In this document: positions 57,832 through 64,000 of the stretch, piece by piece
Layout of the letters: each line of letters begins with the position of its first letter
How positions within the stretch are numbered: the stretch's first letter is position 1
Origin: Sphaerochaeta sp.
Lineage (GTDB): Bacteria > Spirochaetota > Spirochaetia > Sphaerochaetales > Sphaerochaetaceae
DNA length: 64,000 nt
Direction of reading: 5' to 3'
NCBI GenBank assembly: GCA_018399495.1
Contig: JAGYOG010000001.1
Location: 124,001 to 188,000 of the forward strand
Program-made: the position numbers and the translations under genes
Notes under the pieces: model-generated
Seen by the model: the letters and a program-made list of their open reading frames with translations, nothing else
The model's database searches: none
Told to the model about the DNA's origin: nothing

Positions 57832-58722
57832 TTAAAGCTTTTCGATAATTCTTAGTTTTGCGCTCCTACTTGCTGGGTTCTCTCTCACTTCATTTTCACT
57901 GGGGATCAAAGGCTTTTTCGTGAGGATTTTTATGGTTGCCGCATCCCCCTCTGCCATACCTTTGAACAGCCACTTCACCGGTCGGTCCTCCAACGAATGG
58001 AAACTGATGACGGCAAGTCTTCCCCCTCTCTTCAATGCGCCCACCGCACCCTTGAGTGCAGGCTCTATCCTGTCCAGTTCCCGGTTCACCTCGATTCGAA
58101 TTGCCTGAAAGCTTCGGGTGGCAGGGTGGATCCTTCCATAGCGATAGTTGGGAGGAACTGACTTGTAAATGATAGAGGCCAGCTCTTCACTGCCGGTTAT
58201 CCTATGCAGCTTCCGTGCCTCAACAATCGCTCGAGCAATACGTCTGGAGTAGCGTTCCTCACCAAATTGGTAGATGACATCCGCGAGACGTTTTTCTTGA
58301 TATCCGTTCACCACGTCCTGCGCGCTGATCGGGGCATCCTTGTCCAGTCTCATGTCGAGCTCTTCACCCTTTCGGAAAGAGAACCCTCGTTCGGACTCTT
58401 CAAAGTGAAAACTGGAAATTCCTAGGTCAAAGAGTACCAGATCCAGGTCCTGCTCCTGATAATCGGAAAAGAAATCATCAAACCAGATATTCTTGGCGGT
58501 AAAACGATCGGCGAAGGATTCCATCCTCTTGATCGCTTTTTCCTGGATTTCACGGTCACGGTCCAATCCTAAAACTTCCAGATTCGGATATTTGGAGAGG
58601 AACAGGAACGTATGGCCACCTTCACCGCATGTACAGTCGACCATCTTCGCTGGCCGGTCCTGGGGAGGTACCAAGTACTCAAGGATTTCTTGAGTCATTA
58701 CTGAGTAGTGTACGTACTCCAT
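57832..58722 (-). CDS. rsmH: 16S rRNA m4C1402 methyltransferase
   Basis: 296 residues. HYSVMTQEILEYLVP, SAM motif VDCTCGEGGHTFLFL, DLGISSFHFEESERGFSF and SFHSLEDRPVKWLFK identify RsmH (MraW). It methylates N4 of C1402 in 16S rRNA. Its ATG overlaps the mraZ stop by one base (TGATG). Confidence 0.96.
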   Translation of the reverse strand: MEYVHYSVMTQEILEYLVPPQDRPAKMVDCTCGEGGHTFLFLSKYPNLEVLGLDRDREIQEKAIKRMESFADRFTAKNIWFDDFFSDYQEQDLDLVLFDLGISSFHFEESERGFSFRKGEELDMRLDKDAPISAQDVVNGYQEKRLADVIYQFGEERYSRRIARAIVEARKLHRITGSEELASIIYKSVPPNYRYGRIHPATRSFQAIRIEVNRELDRIEPALKGAVGALKRGGRLAVISFHSLEDRPVKWLFKGMAEGDAATIKILTKKPLIPSENEVRENPASRSAKLRIIEKL

Positions 58723-59177
58723 CAGAAATCCTCCCTGATCATTTCACTAAGCGACTGTGCTGCATCAAGGAACTCGTCCATACTTGCATGCAGGTATTGT
58801 TCATAGGAATTACGGTTCCAGAGCTCCAGATAATTACCGGTGCCAAGGAGTACTGAATCCTCTTTCGCGGCAAGGGAGACACTCTCCCTGAGGCTCTGAG
58901 GGATGTTGATCCTGCCTACCTTGTCAAACTCACACAACTGCGCCGGGGCAATCATGCCACGTTGCAAAATCCTAAGTTTCCGATCGAACATTGCACCGGG
59001 ACCATTCATAATCGTGTTTTTAAGTTTTTCGAAATCAGTGGGAAGCATCAGCCAAAGACAATTCTCTAGACCCCTGGTTACATAGAGAGCCTCCCCTTCC
59101 AATGCACTACGCAATCGGGAAGGGATGAGTATACGACCCTTGTCGTCTATGGTGTTGTAAAACTCACCAGTCAACAT
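58722..59177 (-). CDS. mraZ: division-cluster regulator MraZ
   Basis: 151 residues from MLTGEFYNTIDDKGRI, with AGGAG seven bases upstream; an ATG at 59201 is an alternative. Two SpoVT-AbrB-like repeats are visible: DDKGRILIPSRLR and FDKVGRINIPQSLR. MraZ binds repeated TGGG-type boxes upstream of its own gene and represses or tunes the cluster; a matching array lies 84 bases upstream. Confidence 0.95.
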   Translation of the reverse strand: MLTGEFYNTIDDKGRILIPSRLRSALEGEALYVTRGLENCLWLMLPTDFEKLKNTIMNGPGAMFDRKLRILQRGMIAPAQLCEFDKVGRINIPQSLRESVSLAAKEDSVLLGTGNYLELWNRNSYEQYLHASMDEFLDAAQSLSEMIREDF

Positions 59178-59260
59178 GACCAGGCTCCTCACCTTATTCA
59201 TTATTTGGGATTTTTTCCCACTTACATCCATAAATGTACACTTCTTACCACTACAGCACA

Positions 59261-59282
59261 ACCAAACATCCCAGTCTTTCCA
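59261..59282 (-). promoter_or_regulatory. MraZ box array
   Basis: Minus strand TGGA-N5-TGGG-N5-TGGT, exact 9-base period, like the TGGGN5 repeats bound by MraZ in other bacteria. Confidence 0.65.
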
Positions 59283-59367
59283 CCTGTATATGGGATAAAA
59301 ATGTCACTCATTGCTTAACAAGCGTAGACCTTTTCGCGATATTTTCACGATTTTATCTCAATACAGA

Positions 59368-61401
59368 ATCGGGTAGGCAGGAGCCTCACGGCTCCGACCT
59401 CCCACGCCACCAACGGCATACCGTTCGGTACCGGGCGGCTCAATCAAACGACATTACCAATTGATGCATGGATATGCATCAATCAGTAACCTTGTCTCTT
59501 GCTCTGCTTCATACTGCCTACATAGGTAGTCATTGAAGTCGAGCTCATAGTCACGCTCCATTCTCTTCTTGTGCCAACCCCTGAAGATGTTTTCGAAGTC
59601 TCGCAATCCAAAGTACTCGACCAGCATTTTATTGGTTACCAAGCTGCCCATCACTATACTCATTTTCCAATAACTACGCGATGACCACCCTAGGTCTTTC
59701 TTAATATGCCATTCGGGCACTCCGGCTTTCCTGAGGTGCCTTTTCCGACTTTTGGCAGTCTTCCAAATCTTCCACAGGTATTGCCGTATCCTTCGCCTCA
59801 GCCAAGGGAGGAGTTCTTTTGTCAGCCAATTCATGATACTTCCCCGTGCATAGTAGGCAAGCCAACCCAGCATGGTTTCGTTTATTTCCCTGATTACCTG
59901 ATGTATCGACACTCCTCGGTTCCTCTTGGTTATCTCCTTGAGTCTACCCTTGAGGCCCTCGATTTTCTTACCCCTTGGTCTGCACACCCCTCTTCCGTCT
60001 TCCTTGCTTCCCAGTGTGATGAAGGTGAACCCAAGAAAACAAGAACCTATTGCTTCTCTGGCTTCAGTCTTTTCGACATTCACCTTCAGCTTCAGCTTGC
60101 CTTCCAGATATTTCGTTGCGTTTTTCATCACACGCGCGGCCGCGTAATCGGATTTGGTGAAAAGCTGGCAATCGTCGGCGTAGCGGACGAATCTCAGTCC
60201 TCTCTTCTCCATCTCCTTGTCAAACGGCGTAAGGTACACATTTGCAAGCAGTGGGCTCAATGGGTTTCCTTGGCTAACACCTAGTTCGGTTTTCTCCAGT
60301 TTGTCCCTGTACAGAACCCCTGCCTTGAGGAATACAAAGATTAGCCTCCTAATGTCCTTGTCTTCCATGTCCTTGTCCACCAGTCCCATGAGGATATCAT
60401 GGTCTACGGTATCGAAGTATTTGGAAAGGTCGAGATCCACAACGTGGTTGTAGCCCTCGGACATGTAGAGCTGAGCGAGTCTCACCGCATCCTCTGCACT
60501 CCGGTTCGGCCTGTAGCCGAAGCTGAAATCCGAGAATGTCGGCTCGAACACTGGTGTCAGCACCTGTACCAACGCTTGCTGGACTATCCTGTCCCTTACG
60601 GTGGGGATGCCCAGCAGTCTCTTCTTGCCGTTTGCCTTGGGTATCTCGACCCTTCTCACCGGACTCGGCTTGTACTTCCTCGTGATAATCTCGCTGACAA
60701 TCCTTTCCTGGTTTTCCAGCAGGTACACCAATGCATCTTCGGCCGGTATGCCGTCAATGCCTGGTGCCCCATCGTTGGACCTGACCTTCTTGGCGGCCTT
60801 GGTCAGGTTGTCATCGGAAACGAGCTTCTCACAAAGCGTGGTGTTCGGCACTGCCATGCCTTCTCTTGTCATAGTTTCCTTCCTCTCCTGCTGTACAAAT
60901 ACAGGTTCCGAGCCGGTCGCTTGGTTTTCGCAATCTTCTCTTCCTCCCTTTGCAACAGGTTGGCGTTTTCGCTCCCAAGAGCGTTCGATCGTTCGGCCCT
61001 TCACGACATTCCGATGCCGCTACTATGGCCTCTGCTGACTTCTGCGGCCGAGCAGCACATGTTGCTTTGACACTCCATGTGCCTTGTCCCCGTCATCACC
61101 GGTATTGCAGGCTAGAGGACAGGACGCAGACCTCCCCAGTTAATGGCAATAACTTTCATCCCATGCGGCCACTGGATTTACCTGTTGACTTCGCGGTTGG
61201 ACTTCGTCACATTTTGTAGACTCATCCGGTCAACCGGCCTTGTATCCAGTTTCTGTTCGTTGGCTCAGGACTTTGCCGCCGGCTTCCTTCACACAAGCAC
61301 TCACATGCTTGCACTTGCCTTGAGCTAGTGGTTCTGCCCTTGGCAGTACCGCACCCACAGTGGACTTTCACCACCAAGTTATTGCCCATGCTGGGCAAAC
61401 A
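59368..61401 (-). mobile_element. group II intron with reverse transcriptase
   Basis: The RNA runs on the minus strand. The 5' part (from about 61401) holds GCCCAGCATGGGC and GGTGGTGAAAGTCCACT, typical of domain I. After the ORF come domain V at 59404-59441 (GAGCCGCC, inner stem CGGTACC with GAAC loop, GGTGGC) and domain VI ending CCTACCCGAT at 59368 with a plausible bulged A. The 3' end is well supported; the 5' end is uncertain by a few bases. It is inserted just after a terminator stem, a habit of the IIC class. Confidence 0.85.
59454..60872 (-). CDS. ltrA: group II intron reverse transcriptase/maturase
   Basis: 472 residues from MTREGMAVPN, which has AGGAAGG upstream; the frame is open to 61004. 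RT motifs in order: RRVEIPKANGKKRLLGIPTV, FGYRPNRSAEDAV, LDLSKYFDTVDHD, GVSQGNPLSPLLANVYL, RYADD (active-site aspartates), LGFTF. A maturase X domain follows (LGWLAYYARGSI, WLRRRIRQYLWKIWK). No HNH endonuclease domain at the C-terminus. Intact, so the intron may be mobile. Confidence 0.93.
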   Translation of the reverse strand: MTREGMAVPNTTLCEKLVSDDNLTKAAKKVRSNDGAPGIDGIPAEDALVYLLENQERIVSEIITRKYKPSPVRRVEIPKANGKKRLLGIPTVRDRIVQQALVQVLTPVFEPTFSDFSFGYRPNRSAEDAVRLAQLYMSEGYNHVVDLDLSKYFDTVDHDILMGLVDKDMEDKDIRRLIFVFLKAGVLYRDKLEKTELGVSQGNPLSPLLANVYLTPFDKEMEKRGLRFVRYADDCQLFTKSDYAAARVMKNATKYLEGKLKLKVNVEKTEAREAIGSCFLGFTFITLGSKEDGRGVCRPRGKKIEGLKGRLKEITKRNRGVSIHQVIREINETMLGWLAYYARGSIMNWLTKELLPWLRRRIRQYLWKIWKTAKSRKRHLRKAGVPEWHIKKDLGWSSRSYWKMSIVMGSLVTNKMLVEYFGLRDFENIFRGWHKKRMERDYELDFNDYLCRQYEAEQETRLLIDAYPCINW

Positions 61402-61427
61402 AAATCCCCCTCCAAAAAGGAAGGGGA
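61402..61427 (-). terminator. terminator of the GH57 gene
   Basis: Minus strand CCCCTTCC, TTTTT loop, GGAGGGG(G), ATTTTG. It ends at the presumed intron 5' splice site. Confidence 0.8.
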
Positions 61428-61449
61428 CCAATCAATGCAAATTTTTTAT

Positions 61450-63045
61450 TTATCGTTCAGGATTGAAGATGTTGTAATCGATGTCGCTGAAGATAATATC
61501 TCGCTTTTCTGCCTTTACCAACCACTCGGTATTCACGGCATTTTTGCACATATTGCCATAGACAACATTGAAGTTTTTCAGATGATCTCCTATTCGCTTC
61601 TGGGCATATTCGGTACTGCTCTTGTTGAATAGGATAAATGGCCAGTCACTTGCCATGGAAAGCAGTACTTCCCTTGCAGCCTGATTAAGGAATCTCTGTT
61701 TCAGGCTAATCTGGTCATTGAATCGAACAGCAAGTTCATCCATCCTCTCGATGGCCTTATGAATGTGCCGGTAGGTCCAAGCATTTGATCCATCAAGCCA
61801 AACTGCACTGTAGCCGCCCTGTCCCCATGAGGAGAATGCAGGTCGTACCGTTTGCAGTGTGTCTTTTTCTTTTGCCAGGAAAGCAGAGGGAGACACAAAG
61901 GATACCTGTTTTTCATTCTCTGCATTCTGACGAATCACTTGCTCAATCCAATCGATCCCTTCAAACCACCAGTGGCCAAACAACTCAGTATCATAGCCCA
62001 AGGTAAATACAGGATCTTTGTCCAGTACATTTTCCAGAGTCTTGGTTCTCTTTTCTACGTTGTACAGGAAATTCCTTGCATGCTCTGCCACACGCTTCTG
62101 CGCAAGATCACGACGATAGGGAATTTTTTGGTCAGTCTGGCCAGTGATTGCCCAATACTTGTACCCCGTGAATACCCTAACTGAAGGCTCATGGATATAA
62201 GGCTTGATGTACTCCATGGGAAGATCATAGCCAATATCACGGTAAAACTCACGATATTTACGATCGGTAGGATAGCCGGAGGTATTGGACCATACCAAAC
62301 TGGTGGTCTGGAAATCCCTAGAGAAGGTAGCTACACCGTTTGGACACTGCACAGGACGGTAGGTGCCATACTTAACCTTGTCAGGAGAGAGCAACATGCT
62401 CTGGCTGGCTGTCTGAAACCAGGAGATACCATGGTACTTCAATGATTCCTCAAGGCCGGGATAATACCCACACTCCGGCAACCAGAATCCTTTTGGAAGA
62501 TGGCCGAAGGTGGTAAGGAAGGACTGTACACCCAGTTCTACCTGTGCATTGATCGCCGTCGGGTAGTCCTTGTAGAGAGGAAGATAGGCGTGTGTTGCAG
62601 CAGTTGTTGCCAATTCCAGATGACCACTCATCTCCAGCGCCTTGAAACCCTCCAAGATATTGCCCCGATATCGATCTTGGAAGTCACTCAAGTTCTCCCG
62701 TGTTTGATCAAGATAGAATTGGGCCATCTCGAGGAATTCAGGTTGTTCCTTGGAGCATCGTAAGACTTCTTTCTCCCCCAGTTCAATATGAAGCTCAAGA
62801 TACTCAAGGAATCGTTCTTGAAGCACAGCATCAGTGAGCATACAGCAAAGTGTAGGAGAAAAACTTATAGTCATTTTGAATTGTATCTTGTCTTGCACAA
62901 GCCGGTTGAACATTCTCAATAAAGGTAGATAACTCTCACTAATGGATTCAAAGAGCCAATCTTCCTCGAGGAATCGTGGGTATTCAGGATGCCTGACAAA
63001 GGGGAGATGGGCATTCAAAATGAATGCAATTGACAGTTTGGACAT
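61450..63045 (-). CDS. GH57 family alpha-glucan branching enzyme-like protein
   Basis: 531 residues. N-terminal LSIAFILNAHLPFVRHPE, nucleophile E191 in FWLPECGYYPGLE, acid D352 in LGYDTELFGHWWFEG, the conserved GH57 residues. This subgroup forms alpha-1,6 branches in glycogen-like glucan. Cytoplasmic, no signal peptide. The start touches the stop of the DUF4912 gene upstream, so the two are cotranscribed. A terminator and then the intron follow. Confidence 0.88.
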   Translation of the reverse strand: MSKLSIAFILNAHLPFVRHPEYPRFLEEDWLFESISESYLPLLRMFNRLVQDKIQFKMTISFSPTLCCMLTDAVLQERFLEYLELHIELGEKEVLRCSKEQPEFLEMAQFYLDQTRENLSDFQDRYRGNILEGFKALEMSGHLELATTAATHAYLPLYKDYPTAINAQVELGVQSFLTTFGHLPKGFWLPECGYYPGLEESLKYHGISWFQTASQSMLLSPDKVKYGTYRPVQCPNGVATFSRDFQTTSLVWSNTSGYPTDRKYREFYRDIGYDLPMEYIKPYIHEPSVRVFTGYKYWAITGQTDQKIPYRRDLAQKRVAEHARNFLYNVEKRTKTLENVLDKDPVFTLGYDTELFGHWWFEGIDWIEQVIRQNAENEKQVSFVSPSAFLAKEKDTLQTVRPAFSSWGQGGYSAVWLDGSNAWTYRHIHKAIERMDELAVRFNDQISLKQRFLNQAAREVLLSMASDWPFILFNKSSTEYAQKRIGDHLKNFNVVYGNMCKNAVNTEWLVKAEKRDIIFSDIDYNIFNPER

Positions 63046-63776
63046 TATAGTACCCCCTTGCTCAGATGCTGTGCGAGTTCCCTGATTACTGCATTATCAA
63101 CAATCTCCCCTTCCTTGGTTACCAGGGAAGAGAAATTTGAAAGGAATAAGGAGTAATTTTCCACCATCTCTTCCCTATACTTCTGCCAATAGGCAGGATA
63201 GGTATCCACACTCTTGCTCTGGGCTAAAGACATCTCATTCCCCTTTCGGTCACGCCAACAAAGATCCACCAGATAGGAGGAACCCATATTGGGTAGATTA
63301 ATGTTCCACTGGGTATCTTCGCGGTCGACCACAATGTCAAAGGTTATTACATCCCCACTCTCCAGTTTGGTTTCCTGTATACGAAGGAAAAGGCTACTTT
63401 GAACTTGTCCATCGTCACCGAAGACCATCAGCTGGGAAGCTGGCGATAAAGACCAATAGGCATAGGCCCATTGAGGGTCACGAAGCAAGAGATGAATAGA
63501 TGTATCCAAATAGGTTTCAGGCAACTGTTCAACGCCAGGAAGATCGCTCAAATTCTGCTTATCCCCCCGATAGTCCGTGAGGGAGTTGCAAAATCTGTTT
63601 CTATGGATTTTCCCCTTCTGTGCCGAAGAGACTTCATCGTCCTGTTCGCCGAAGGCTTCTTCCAATGCGTCGATTAGCTCCTTTCGATTAAGCGTCTGCC
63701 AATCCTCCAAGCATTCCTGCTGGGCGATGTATTGCAGCTCGGTAGTAGACAAGGAATCAATATTGATGAGAATCAT
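63045..63776 (-). CDS. DUF4912 domain protein
   Basis: 243 residues from MILINIDSLSTTELQYIAQQ, preceded by GGGAG. The start resembles a Rho-N/SAP-like helical domain (TELQYIAQQECLEDWQTLNRKELIDAL), the rest a DUF4912 beta domain (LLLRDPQWAYAYWSLSP, VDLCWRDRKGNEM). Often encoded next to GH57 enzymes in spirochaetes, as here. Its role is unknown; a glucan- or regulation-related one is suggested only by the neighbour. Confidence 0.8.
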   Translation of the reverse strand: MILINIDSLSTTELQYIAQQECLEDWQTLNRKELIDALEEAFGEQDDEVSSAQKGKIHRNRFCNSLTDYRGDKQNLSDLPGVEQLPETYLDTSIHLLLRDPQWAYAYWSLSPASQLMVFGDDGQVQSSLFLRIQETKLESGDVITFDIVVDREDTQWNINLPNMGSSYLVDLCWRDRKGNEMSLAQSKSVDTYPAYWQKYREEMVENYSLFLSNFSSLVTKEGEIVDNAVIRELAQHLSKGVL

Positions 63777-63865
63777 GCTTACTCCCAAAAAGTATCTTAA
63801 CAGATGTTCTTTAGGGCAATCGTAAAAGAATCAGTGTTCTTAGTCAACCAATCACTCTTTTGCCC

Positions 63866-64000
63866 TCACTCAAAGAGTGTCTGCAAGGCCAAATCAACCA
63901 TCGAGTCAAAAGTGGTCTGTCGCTCCTTCGGAGCAACCTGGTCTCCGCTAAGCAGGGAGTCACTGACGGTAAGCAATGTCAGGGCCTCGATCCCCTTCAG
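63866..64000 (-). CDS. deoD: DeoD-type purine nucleoside phosphorylase, C-terminal fragment
   Basis: The last 44 codons are inside the window: ALTLLTVSDSLLSGDQ, then ERQTTFDSMVDLALQTLFE and stop. The TVSDSL and ERQTTF motifs match the DeoD C-terminus, where the aspartate binds the purine base. The rest lies beyond the edge. It is followed 90 bp downstream by the DUF4912 gene. Confidence 0.85.
   Translation of the reverse strand: MKGIEALTLLTVSDSLLSGDQVAPKERQTTFDSMVDLALQTLFE

Noticed and set aside
1-64000. CRISPR array or rRNA operon
   Set aside because: No short regularly spaced repeats and no rRNA-like conserved blocks were seen.

Overview
The window looks like a chromosomal segment of a spirochaete. 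It is most like the Sphaerochaeta group, judging by the flavour of the proteins, a mid-range GC content, TRAP/kdu sugar-acid genes, a DUF4912-GH57 pair and a lone flhF. That assignment is inference and no marker rRNA is present. Most of the window is ordinary core genome on the minus strand with tight overlaps of the ATGA type. Both edges cut genes: the first codons of a 6-phosphofructokinase lie at 1-53 and the C-terminus of a DeoD-type purine nucleoside phosphorylase at 63866-64000.

Left core (1-11.2 kb): a parA-like ATPase, a CHAD protein and polyphosphate kinase form one operon. A tandem pair of M29 aminopeptidases follows, in which the first copy has lost its metal ligands. Then come coaX, an ABC-F ATPase, tRNA-Glu and tRNA-Gln, apt, tsaD with a small overlapping gene, and tRNA-Thr.

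Mobile and accessory zone (11.2-28.7 kb): a likely island sits at the 3' end of tRNA-Thr. It carries a higBA toxin-antitoxin pair under a striking nested-dyad promoter and a possible BrxL/Lon-like scrap. A 459-bp sequence is present twice. Between the two copies lies an IS91-type transposase with a frameshifted tyrosine recombinase. The right copy is split by a degenerate DDE insertion sequence with 29-bp inverted repeats and a 6-bp target duplication. Next are ppdK (3' quarter frameshifted), then a uronate catabolism locus: TRAP transporter dctPQM, a divergent IclR regulator with two matching operator-like sites, and two nearly identical kduI-kduD copies, both full of frameshifts, plus a GntR remnant. 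The frameshifts are mostly single bases in short runs inside otherwise conserved protein, so consensus error in or next to repeats is at least as likely as gene decay.

Right core (28.9-64 kb): a primary-type sigma factor, groES, a DinG-type helicase, an NtrC/NtrB-like two-component pair, holB, cvpA, murG, secA, a LysM/degenerate-M23 protein, a class B penicillin-binding protein, flhF, hslUV, two Xer recombinases around dprA and a TauE permease, then the division and cell-wall cluster ftsZ-ftsA-ftsQ-ftsW-mraY-murF-ftsL-rsmH-mraZ (listed in ascending coordinate; transcription runs from mraZ). A probable MraZ operator precedes mraZ. A group II intron with its reverse transcriptase lies between the terminator of the GH57 branching-enzyme gene and the mraZ promoter region. 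The division cluster lacks ftsI, murE, murD and murC; the penicillin-binding protein and murG lie elsewhere in the window.
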